A stretch of 45,734 bases of DNA from Lachnospiraceae bacterium (GTDB lineage Bacteria; Bacillota; Clostridia; Lachnospirales; Lachnospiraceae). The translations under genes were made by a program, and so were the position numbers. Shown piece after piece: positions 33,605-41,381 of the stretch (the stretch's first letter is position 1; each line of letters opens with the position of its first letter). The stretch lies in contig JAUNON010000018.1 of assembly GCA_030537145.1 (NCBI GenBank), positions 1 to 45,734 on the forward strand, given 5' to 3'. The notes under the pieces are model-generated. The model ran no database searches, was not told where the DNA came from, and worked only from the letters and a program-made list of their open reading frames with translations.

Positions 33605-34917
33605 GTGTCCTTGAAGCCTCCTCCCTGTGATGAATTTACAATAAAGGAATCCGGATTTCTTGAGAATCTGGTCAGCCCGCTCTTCCATACCATAGGCTCC
33701 TCGCCCATCAGGACAAAGGCCCGCAGATCCGCCTTTCTGGGTACCGGATTACCGTTTTCCATAATATCGATATCCAGAAAATCAATGACCTCCTGGGCAA
33801 TAAAACGCCTGGGCTCCCGCTTCAGCAAAGCAATAAAGTCTGCCTTCTGCTGCTTTGTCATACTGCTGCCAAAAACGACGCCGTAGCCTCCTGCTTCCGC
33901 CACGTCCTTCAATACCAGCCGGTCAAAATTCTCCAATGTGTACTTCATATCCTCTTCATAGAAAGGCAGATAGGTGGGCGCATTATGAAGAACCGGCTCT
34001 TCATCCAGATAGTAACGGATCATCCTCGGAACAAAGTAGTAGATTCCCTTGTCGTCCGCCACCCCATTGCCGGGTGCATTCAGAAGAGCCACATTTCCTT
34101 TCTTAAATACATCAAAAATATGGGGAACTCCAATCAACGACTCCGGTACAAAGTTCATAGGATCAAGATAATCATCCGAAATCCTGCGGTATACCGCTCC
34201 TACCGTCTCCTTTCTGCCCTTATAATCAATAAAGTAGAGCTTATCCCCTTCTACCATCAGGTCATTTCCGGATACCAGATGGGCTCCGGTACGCTCCGCC
34301 AGATAGGAATGTTCAAAATATGCCGCATTGTACCGGCCGGGTGTCAGAATCACCGTATGGCCGCCCACATTGACATGATCCAGCGTCTTGCGCAGAAGCT
34401 CTGCATAATTCCGGTTGTCCTCCACCGGAATCTTCTCAAACGTCCCCGGACTGCTTCTCCTGCACAGTCCTCTGGCAATCATAGGATAAGAAGCGCCGGA
34501 AGGAACACGCAGATTATCCTCCAGGATATACCAGTTCTTATCCTTTGCCTGCACCAGATCAATTCCCGAAATATGGGAATAGATTCCCTTCGGCGGACAG
34601 ATGCCTTCACACTCCGCCATATAACCGCTGGAGGCAAAAATAAAATCCTCCGGTATAACACCGTCCTTTACAATTTTTTTGTCGCTGTAAATATCCCTGA
34701 GAAAAAGGTTGAGCGCCAGTACCCGCTGCTTCAGCCCCTTTTCCAGATATCGGAACTCTTCGTGTCCGATCACCCTGGGGATTGCATCAAACGGGAAAAG
34801 CTGCTCCTTAAACTGCCCGTTTTTATAAATGCCAAACTTTACGCCATACCTGGCCAGAAGCTTATTAATCGTGCCGGAGTTCTCCAGCAAACTTGCCACA
34901 TCACACATCTCTTTCAT
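33586..34917 (-). CDS. Circularly permuted ATP-grasp protein (DUF404/DUF407 type)
   Basis: The 443-residue protein has the family's marks: YILEDNLRVPSGASYP, TPGRYNAAYFEHSYLA, GAVYRRISDDYLDP, NAPGNGVADDKGIYYFVPRMI and VAEAGGYGVVFGSS, with the end QGGGFKDTWVLSR. ATP-grasp enzymes of this kind join a carboxylate to an amine with ATP, forming an amide or peptide bond; the substrates of this group are unknown. It is the first gene of a five-gene operon with alpha-E, transglutaminase-like and two AstE-like proteins. The start follows GAGGG with normal spacing. A structured leader of about 240 nt lies between it and a strong promoter at 35166-35194. Confidence 0.92.
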   Translation of the reverse strand: MKEMCDVASLLENSGTINKLLARYGVKFGIYKNGQFKEQLFPFDAIPRVIGHEEFRYLEKGLKQRVLALNLFLRDIYSDKKIVKDGVIPEDFIFASSGYMAECEGICPPKGIYSHISGIDLVQAKDKNWYILEDNLRVPSGASYPMIARGLCRRSSPGTFEKIPVEDNRNYAELLRKTLDHVNVGGHTVILTPGRYNAAYFEHSYLAERTGAHLVSGNDLMVEGDKLYFIDYKGRKETVGAVYRRISDDYLDPMNFVPESLIGVPHIFDVFKKGNVALLNAPGNGVADDKGIYYFVPRMIRYYLDEEPVLHNAPTYLPFYEEDMKYTLENFDRLVLKDVAEAGGYGVVFGSSMTKQQKADFIALLKREPRRFIAQEVIDFLDIDIMENGNPVPRKADLRAFVLMGEEPMVWKSGLTRFSRNPDSFIVNSSQGGGFKDTWVLSR

Positions 34918-34939
34918 TCATTCACCCTCTTTTTTACTG

Positions 34940-35111
34940 ACAAAGCGGGCAAGCCCGCTTCCATTCACCTTCCTCCCCGCTTCCTGAGAGCTTAAGCTCC
35001 TTGTGCGCCGGATGCAGATTGCGCAGCAATAAATCCCCTTATGCATCCGTGCGCATCACCGCACGAAGTGCTTTTTATGATATAGGAAAGTGAGAACTTT
35101 CCTAATATCAT
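34940..35111 (-). promoter_or_regulatory. Hairpin-rich 5' leader of the ATP-grasp operon (no known riboswitch)
   Basis: After the terminator-like hairpin at 35112-35150 the leader carries, in transcript order: TATGATAT...AGGAAAGT folding on ACTTTCC...ATATCATA (35076-35112), GCAC-TTC-GTGC (35061-35071), a long stem TGCGCACGGATGCA with TGCATCCGGCGCA (35004-35055), a perfect GAGCTTAAGCTC (34988-34999) and a perfect AAGCGGGCTTGCCCGCTT (34943-34960), then the ribosome site. No protein of credible length is encoded. I match it to no known regulatory RNA. Confidence 0.6.
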
Positions 35112-35150
35112 AAAAAAGAGGTACAGACCATAATAAGTCTGTACCTCTTT
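35112..35150 (-). terminator. Terminator or attenuator immediately after the ATP-grasp operon promoter
   Basis: On the minus strand AAGAGGTACAGAC pairs perfectly with GTCTGTACCTCTT around an eight-base loop, followed by six T. It lies only some 10-20 nt after the expected transcription start of the promoter at 35166-35194. It can therefore end hydrogenase read-through, and it would also stop most operon transcripts unless something prevents it. Both uses may apply. Confidence 0.85.
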
Positions 35151-35165
35151 GTACTTAACACTTAA

Positions 35166-35194
35166 AAACTATCATGTTTTGAATCATTTGTCAA
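35166..35194 (-). promoter_or_regulatory. Strong sigma-A type promoter reading toward the ATP-grasp operon
   Basis: On the minus strand TTGACA is followed after exactly 17 bases by TAGTTT with TG just upstream (TGATAGTTT). It starts about 60 bases beyond the hydrogenase stop and 250 bases before the ATP-grasp ATG. Confidence 0.75.
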
Positions 35195-35253
35195 TCCTTA
35201 ATACAAGCCTGCGGCTGCGGCTCGTAACAGCTCAGCCTTCCGCTAAACTGTTA

Positions 35254-36771
35254 CTAACGCTCTGCCAGCAGATCCAGTTTATCCTTATAGGTGCTCTCCA
35301 GAGCCTTCTTCCTCTTTGATTTTTTCATCGTAAGAACGATCTGTCCCTTGGCCTTTGTCGGGCCCTGCATGGTTCCTGCGCCTCCGACACAGCCGCCGGG
35401 ACAGGCCATGCCTTCCAGCAGATAACCGTCATACTTTCCCTTTTGCGCATCGGAAAGAAGCTGCCGGCAGTCTCTAAGCCCTTCGGCATTCGCCACCTTT
35501 ATCTCCCGCTCCGGCTCCATCTCTTTGATGCAGTTCACCACTGCGGAAGCTACACCTCCGCTGACAGCAAAGCCCCGGCCGTCCGCACTGGCCTCGGACA
35601 GTGTTCCATCAGAGGGAAGCTGTTCAAAATGGATCCCCTTTGCGGTGAACATGCCCACCACTTCCTCAAAGGTCAGCACAAAATCAATATCGCTACGGAT
35701 CTCCTGCCGGCTGGCTTCCAGCTTTTTCGCTGCACAGGGACCGATAAATACTACCTTACAGCCCGGATGCTCCTTTTTGATCAGCCGTCCGGTCAGAACC
35801 ATGGGGGTCAGCGCCATGGAAATATAGGGTGCCAGATCCGGGAACATTTTTCTTGCCATGGCCGCCCAGGCCGGACAGCAGGAGGTAGCCATAAAGGGCT
35901 GCTTTTCCGGAACCTCCTCCAGGAAATCCTGTGCCTCCTGAATCGTACACAGATCGGCTCCCACCGCCACCTCAACAATATCGGCAAAGCCAAGCTGACG
36001 CATCGCCTCCCGCAGACGTTCCGGTGTCAGATCCCGGCCGAACTGGCCCACGAATGCAGGCGCCACTGCCGCATAGACCGGCGTACCGGATTTGATCGCA
36101 TGGATTACCTGAAAGATCTGGCCCTTATCCGCAATCGCTCCGAACGGACAGTTCACCATGCACATACCGCAGGAAACACATTTTTCATAATCGATCTTTG
36201 CTCTGCCAAGGCGGTCGCTGCCAATAGCGTCCACACCGCAGGCAGCCGCACAGGGGCGCTCCATCTTCATAATCGCATGATAAGGGCAGGCGCTCATACA
36301 TTTTCCGCATTTGATGCATTTAGACGCATCGATTTGAGAACGCCCATTCACGATGGAAATGGCTCCCTTGGGGCAGACCTCCTTGCAGGGATGCGCCAGG
36401 CAGCCCTGGCAGGCATCCGTTACCTTCATTTCATCATCCGGGCAGGAATGGCAGGCAAATTTAATAATATTCACCAGAGGCGGATCATAATATTTCTCCG
36501 CAATAGCACTCTCCTCGATTCCTTTTGACACCGGGGCATGTTCCGTCATGGAACGCAGCGGCAGACCAATAGCCAGACGAAGCCGCTCCTCTACAATGGC
36601 CCTCTCCAGGAATACGCTTTCCCGGTAAGTAGCAACCTCACCCGGAATAATTTTGTAGGGCAGGTCGATAATCCTTGAATAATCTCCACCCTCGAAGGCC
36701 ATTCTGGCCACCTCAGTAAAGACCTTCTGCCGGACCTCTACCACATTCGTATAAACCCCTCTGAAGCTCAT
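35254..36771 (-). CDS. Monomeric [FeFe]-hydrogenase (group B-like)
   Basis: From MSFRGVYTN the protein is 505 residues. It has an N-terminal region of about 100 residues, cluster-binding cysteines at 121/124/129/133, two ferredoxin motifs (152/155/158/162 and 198/201/204/208) and the hydrogenase domain. All three H-cluster motifs are present: TSCCPAW (C298, C299), GPCAAKK (C346) and GMACPGGCVGG (C457, C461). TSCCPAW and the architecture fit group B, whose members have an uncertain role in fermentation or redox sensing. I start here because AAGGGG is eight bases before the ATG; a GTG seven codons up lies on that site. It follows glyA by 83 bp. The HydE/F/G maturases are not in the window. Confidence 0.9.
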   Translation of the reverse strand: MSFRGVYTNVVEVRQKVFTEVARMAFEGGDYSRIIDLPYKIIPGEVATYRESVFLERAIVEERLRLAIGLPLRSMTEHAPVSKGIEESAIAEKYYDPPLVNIIKFACHSCPDDEMKVTDACQGCLAHPCKEVCPKGAISIVNGRSQIDASKCIKCGKCMSACPYHAIMKMERPCAAACGVDAIGSDRLGRAKIDYEKCVSCGMCMVNCPFGAIADKGQIFQVIHAIKSGTPVYAAVAPAFVGQFGRDLTPERLREAMRQLGFADIVEVAVGADLCTIQEAQDFLEEVPEKQPFMATSCCPAWAAMARKMFPDLAPYISMALTPMVLTGRLIKKEHPGCKVVFIGPCAAKKLEASRQEIRSDIDFVLTFEEVVGMFTAKGIHFEQLPSDGTLSEASADGRGFAVSGGVASAVVNCIKEMEPEREIKVANAEGLRDCRQLLSDAQKGKYDGYLLEGMACPGGCVGGAGTMQGPTKAKGQIVLTMKKSKRKKALESTYKDKLDLLAER

Positions 36772-36854
36772 GCTTTCATCCCCTTTTTTCACGATTTATC
36801 GCCGCTCCACCTCTCATATCAGAAAACGGCCAACGCTTTTCCATTGATTTCATT

Positions 36855-38093
36855 TTAGATGAGAGGATATTTCTCCGTCAGGCTCTTTACAAGCTTCCTT
36901 GCATCCTCTGCCCGGCTCTCGCCCTCCTTCAGCATCATGGCGATGGCCTCTGCGATGACATCCATATCCTGCTCATTCATTCCTCTTGCGGTAACTGCCG
37001 GAGTTCCCAGACGCACGCCGCTGGTCACAAAGGCAGATTTCGGATCATTGGGAATCGTGTTTTTATTGCAGGTAATATTCACGGAATCCAGCAGATTCTC
37101 CACTTCTTTTCCGGTCTTGCCTACACTGGTCAGATCCACCAGCATCAGATGATTGTCCGTACCGCCGGATACGATTTTAATTCCTCTGTCCATCAGCCCT
37201 TTGCACAGCGCCTGAGCATTCTTGCGGATATTTGCCTGATATACCTTGTACTCCGGCTGCAGCATCTCCTGGAAGCAAACTGCCTTTGCCGCGATCACAT
37301 GCATCAGCGGTCCGCCCTGGATTCCCGGGAATACGGCCTTGTTGAACTTATGCTCCTCTGCAAACTCTTTGCTGGAAAGAATCATGCCGCCTCTGGGCCC
37401 CCGCATCGTCTTATGGGTCGTGGTGGTCGTCACATGAGCATACGGAATCGGGCTCGGATGCTCCCCTGCTGCCACCAGTCCTGCAATATGGGCCATATCC
37501 ACCATGAGATATGCATTCACTTCATCCGCAATCTCACGGAATTTTTTGAAATCAATCACACGGGCATATGCGCTTGCGCCGGCCACGATCAGCTTCGGCC
37601 TGCATTCGAGGGCAATTCTTCTCACCTCGTCATAGTCGATCCGCCCGTTGTCATCCACACCGTACGGCACTGCCTTAAAATATGCTCCGGACAGGTTTGC
37701 AGGGCTTCCATGGGTCAGATGACCTCCATGCGCCAGATTCATACCCATTACCGTATCTCCCGGCTGCAGCAGCGCAAAGAACACTGCCATATTTGCCTGT
37801 GCGCCGGAATGAGGCTGCACATTTGCATACGTACATCCGAAAATCTTCATGGCACGTTCTCTGGCCAGGTTTTCCACCACATCCACGCATTCACATCCGC
37901 CGTAGTATCTTTTTCCCGGATATCCCTCTGCGTATTTGTTCGTCAATGGACTTCCCATCGCCGCCATAACCGCCTTGCTGACCCAGTTCTCAGAGGCAAT
38001 CAGCTCAATATGGCTGTTCTGCCGATTTTCCTCTGCCACAATCGCTTCCGCAATCTCCGGATCTGTTTTCCGGATTTCATCCAATGAATACAT
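36855..38093 (-). CDS. glyA: Serine hydroxymethyltransferase
   Basis: The 412-residue PLP enzyme interconverts serine and glycine with tetrahydrofolate. Family marks include [53 protein letters not shown] and the PLP lysine in [15 protein letters not shown] start at [13 protein letters not shown], eight bases after GGGAGG, not at an ATG seven codons up. A strong promoter at 38165-38193 precedes it, and no terminator separates it from the hydrogenase gene 83 bp on, so the two may be co-transcribed. No glycine riboswitch is visible in the short leader. Confidence 0.97.
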   Translation of the reverse strand: MYSLDEIRKTDPEIAEAIVAEENRQNSHIELIASENWVSKAVMAAMGSPLTNKYAEGYPGKRYYGGCECVDVVENLARERAMKIFGCTYANVQPHSGAQANMAVFFALLQPGDTVMGMNLAHGGHLTHGSPANLSGAYFKAVPYGVDDNGRIDYDEVRRIALECRPKLIVAGASAYARVIDFKKFREIADEVNAYLMVDMAHIAGLVAAGEHPSPIPYAHVTTTTTHKTMRGPRGGMILSSKEFAEEHKFNKAVFPGIQGGPLMHVIAAKAVCFQEMLQPEYKVYQANIRKNAQALCKGLMDRGIKIVSGGTDNHLMLVDLTSVGKTGKEVENLLDSVNITCNKNTIPNDPKSAFVTSGVRLGTPAVTARGMNEQDMDVIAEAIAMMLKEGESRAEDARKLVKSLTEKYPLI

Positions 38094-38164
38094 CAGTATA
38101 TCCTCCCTTTTCATACCCTTCTATCTGTCTTTCTTGCGCTTTCATTTGTATGCGCATTATGGAC

Positions 38165-38193
38165 AATATATCGAATTTTCTCCCGTTTGTCAA
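38165..38193 (-). promoter_or_regulatory. Strong promoter of glyA (and probably the hydrogenase gene)
   Basis: On the minus strand TTGACA is followed after exactly 17 bases by TATATT, some 70 bases before the glyA ATG. This is the best consensus match in the window. Confidence 0.85.
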
Positions 38194-38261
38194 GTTAATT
38201 TCCGGGGGTTCCTAACCTTTCTTTGAAATATGCGTCTCTTCCTAAAATTTTCGATTTTATG

Positions 38262-40532
38262 TCACGATCCCGTATTTTTTACGTTTTCCTCCTGCCTTAG
38301 ATACCGGGCCGTCACAGAATCCCGGCATTCCAGCATTTCCCTGGGCGTTCCTGCAAACAGCAGCCTGCCGCCCTCGCCGCCCCCGCCGGGGCCCAGCTCT
38401 ATGACATAGTCCGCATCCCGCAGCACATCCAGATTGTGCTCCACAAGAAAGACGGAATTCCCCTGATCCACCATCTCGTGAAAAAGCTCCAGGATATGCC
38501 GGATATCCTTAATATGCAGCCCGTCTGTAGGTTCATCCAGGATAAAGATTTTTCCCTTGCTGTTTAAATAAGAAGCCAGCTTCATCCGCTGCAGCTCCCC
38601 GCCGGACAAAGTGGAAAGCGCCTGATTCAGATGCAGATAGGAAAGCCCCACCCGGCTCAGCGGATGCAGAAGATCTGCTACCTCCGTACCAGCAAACCAT
38701 TCCTCCGCTTTCTCCACGGACAGATCCATAACCTGGGCAATGTTCCTCCCATCCACCTGATACTGAAGCGCCTCCCGGGAATAGCGAAGTCCGCCGCAGG
38801 CTTCACAGACTGTCTCAATCGAATCCATAAAGGCCATCTCAGAAACTATTACGCCCTTCCCGCCGCATACCGGGCATTTTCCTTCCCCATTAAATGAGAA
38901 AAGTCCGGCCTTTGCCTTGCAGCGTCTGGCAAAAATCTTCCGTATCTCATCTGCGGCTCCCACATAGGTTGCCGGGGTAGAGCGCAGGCTGATTCCAATA
39001 TTCTTCTGGCTGATATAGACCGGTTCTTCCCGGCACTCCCGGCAAAAGCATTCCATCAGAGAGCTTTTTCCGGAACCTGCCACACCTGCAATCACCGCCA
39101 GTACCCCCAAAGGCAGCCTGACGCTGACATCCTTCAGATTATGAAAACCGGCATGCTCCAGCGAAAACCAGCCGGTGGGCTGTCTTAATTCTGACTTCAT
39201 CCTTCCATGCAGTTTCAGCAGCTCTCCCGTATCCGTACCGCTTCGCAGCAGCGCTTCATACGAACCCTCAAACAGAATACGTCCGCCCTTTGCTCCCGCT
39301 TCCGGCCCCATGTCTACGATATGGTCCGCCGCCTGGATCATTTCCCGGTGATGCTCTACCAGCAGAACCGTATTTCCTCCGTCCCGCAGCCGCTTGATCG
39401 CCCGCAGAAGCCGGTGGATATCATGGCTGTGCAGGCCCACGCTGGGTTCATCCAGGATATAAAGAATATCTGAAAGTGCGGAATTCATATATTTTGCAAT
39501 CTTGCAGCGCTGCGCTTCGCCGCCGGACAAGGTGCTCATTCCCCGATCAAGGGACAGGTAATCCAGGCCGATGTCGATCAGCGCCTGGAGCCTTGCCCCA
39601 AGAGTCCGCCGGATATCCTCCGCCAAAGGGGATTCAATTCCCTCCAGCCATTCCATCAGCTCTCTAAGCGGCAAAGCGGTTGCCTCCGCAATATTCTTCC
39701 CATTTAGCCTGCAGGATAATACCTCTTTCCTTAAGCGTGCTCCCCCGCAGTCCGGGCAGACTCCGCGCCGGGTCATGGGGTCTAAAATATCCCGGTGAAG
39801 CTTGCCCTCTTCCGAATTCAGCACGCTGCGGTACATCCGATGTACCAGTCCCTCATATTTCGCCGTTTTCGGCCATCCCTGAGGCGGATTTTTCAGCCGT
39901 ATCTGAGGAGAATACAAAAACAGCTCCAGTTCTTCCTCTGAATAATCCTTTATCTTCTTATTTAGATCAAACAAACCGCTGTTGGCATACCGTATCCAGC
40001 GCCACTGCCCCGGTTCAAAGGCTACATAATGAATCACCCCCGGATCGTTCAGGCACTTGTCAAAGTCCACCAGCTTATGCACATCCAGCTCCGTAATCTC
40101 CCCCAGCCCGTCACACCGCGGGCAGCGCCCCTGGGGATGATTGAAGGAAAAAGTATCCGAATAACCCACAAAGGGCTGTCCGACCCTGGAGAACAGAAGC
40201 CGCAGCAACGTATACATATCCGTATAGGTTCCCACCGTAGAGCGCAAATTTGGCGATGGCTTTTTCTGGTCGATCACAATCGCCACCGGAAGGCTCTCAA
40301 TCTGCCCCACATGAGGTCTCCCATATTTTGGGAGATAATTCTGTACAAATCCGGGAAAAGTATCATTCAGCTCTCTCCTGGACTGAGCCGCCACCGTATC
40401 CAATACCAGAGAGGACTTTCCGGAACCGGAAACCCCTGTAAAAACGGTGATCTTATATTTGGGAATATCCAGAGAAATATGCTGCAAATTGTTTTCATAA
40501 GCATCTATCACTTTAATTGTATCACTTTTCAT
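38262..40532 (-). CDS. Short UvrA-like ABC ATPase (UvrA paralogue without the UvrB-binding domain)
   Basis: The 756-residue protein has two ABC halves. Walker A sequences are GVSGSGKSSLVLDT and GVAGSGKSSLME; signatures are TLSGGEAQRCKIAKYM and TLSGGELQRMKLASYL; Walker B are ILDEPSVGLH and ILDEPTDGLH. Zinc-finger cysteines occur in CPRCDGLG, CPDCGG and CPVCGGKG...CEACGG. Housekeeping UvrA is about 940 residues; the missing part corresponds to the UvrB-binding and insertion regions, so classical excision repair with UvrB is unlikely. Similar short paralogues occur as antibiotic-resistance or UvrA2-type proteins. The start has no clear ribosome site. It stands alone, 125 bp after the CPBP gene. 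Confidence 0.9.
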   Translation of the reverse strand: MKSDTIKVIDAYENNLQHISLDIPKYKITVFTGVSGSGKSSLVLDTVAAQSRRELNDTFPGFVQNYLPKYGRPHVGQIESLPVAIVIDQKKPSPNLRSTVGTYTDMYTLLRLLFSRVGQPFVGYSDTFSFNHPQGRCPRCDGLGEITELDVHKLVDFDKCLNDPGVIHYVAFEPGQWRWIRYANSGLFDLNKKIKDYSEEELELFLYSPQIRLKNPPQGWPKTAKYEGLVHRMYRSVLNSEEGKLHRDILDPMTRRGVCPDCGGARLRKEVLSCRLNGKNIAEATALPLRELMEWLEGIESPLAEDIRRTLGARLQALIDIGLDYLSLDRGMSTLSGGEAQRCKIAKYMNSALSDILYILDEPSVGLHSHDIHRLLRAIKRLRDGGNTVLLVEHHREMIQAADHIVDMGPEAGAKGGRILFEGSYEALLRSGTDTGELLKLHGRMKSELRQPTGWFSLEHAGFHNLKDVSVRLPLGVLAVIAGVAGSGKSSLMECFCRECREEPVYISQKNIGISLRSTPATYVGAADEIRKIFARRCKAKAGLFSFNGEGKCPVCGGKGVIVSEMAFMDSIETVCEACGGLRYSREALQYQVDGRNIAQVMDLSVEKAEEWFAGTEVADLLHPLSRVGLSYLHLNQALSTLSGGELQRMKLASYLNSKGKIFILDEPTDGLHIKDIRHILELFHEMVDQGNSVFLVEHNLDVLRDADYVIELGPGGGGEGGRLLFAGTPREMLECRDSVTARYLRQEENVKNTGS

Positions 40533-40657
40533 CTTTTTTTATCCAATTCCATTCTATGATTCCGTCATCCGCACACCGTCCACCTGCCCGGCTTGGGCAT
40601 AATCACTGCTCCGAACCGATTTCCTATCTGACGGCCTCCATTCCCTGCCTCCGTATG

Positions 40658-41332
40658 CTAAACAAAATATTCTACTGCAATCGAGATTAAATTTGCACCC
40701 ATATGAAACAGGATCGGCGCCTTCAAGGAGCCGCACCGATCGGCTGGATTTTCCATGCAATAGAAAAACTGCAGCAGCAGTCCCATGGGGAAGGCATACA
40801 GCATCTGAAGCGGATTCTGATGCCACAGAGCAAAAATCAGCGCAGTAATTGCCGCAGCATAGCCTCTTGGAAGGCTTTCCCGCAGCCTCTGGTAAAAAAG
40901 CCCCCGAAAGATCAGCTCCTCCACTGCGGGAGTGACAAATCCCATCCCCAAAAGCTGCACCCAGATATTTCCTGCAAATAATTCTTCCTGTACCGCATTG
41001 GAAAAAAAGTCAGCCGCCCCGCTTACCTGCATCAGCAGGCTTCCCAGGCAGGATGCCAGGACGCCGCTCCCAAAGGCCAGCACATAAAACCAGACCGGCT
41101 TCCCTTTTTGTTCAGCAGCGGCAGACAGCAGCAACCGGTCTCTCTTCCACATTTTCCACAGGAACGGAGCGCTGAAGGCAGCGCTCAGAACCGTCATCAG
41201 GGCCGCATCCGGACCGTCCCATCTCTGCCACATACAGATTACAGTTCCCGCATAGACTACCAGAAATGAGATCCCTAGATGTACCAGGATAGGCGCTGAT
41301 ACCCTGCCGATCCTCTTTATATACTCATTCAT
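40658..41332 (-). CDS. CPBP-family intramembrane metalloprotease (CAAX/Abi type)
   Basis: The 224-residue membrane protein has about six helices and the CPBP motifs: VEELIFRG (E138, E139, R143), FALWHQNPLQML (H171) and ILFHMGANL (H210), which together form the metal-type active site inside the membrane. Bacterial members process prenylated or other membrane proteins, give self-immunity to peptides, or regulate; the role here is unknown. It starts behind AAAGGAAG and lies 49 bp after the M3 peptidase gene, so it is probably on the same transcript. No bacteriocin genes are seen near it. Confidence 0.9.
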   Translation of the reverse strand: MNEYIKRIGRVSAPILVHLGISFLVVYAGTVICMWQRWDGPDAALMTVLSAAFSAPFLWKMWKRDRLLLSAAAEQKGKPVWFYVLAFGSGVLASCLGSLLMQVSGAADFFSNAVQEELFAGNIWVQLLGMGFVTPAVEELIFRGLFYQRLRESLPRGYAAAITALIFALWHQNPLQMLYAFPMGLLLQFFYCMENPADRCGSLKAPILFHMGANLISIAVEYFV

Positions 41333-41381
41333 ATTCTTTCTTCCTTTGATTATGATAACTGATCTTTTCCCCCATCCATCC

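Noticed and set aside
38094..38261. Glycine riboswitch before glyA
   Set aside because: The leader after the promoter is only about 65 nt and shows no tandem aptamer fold.
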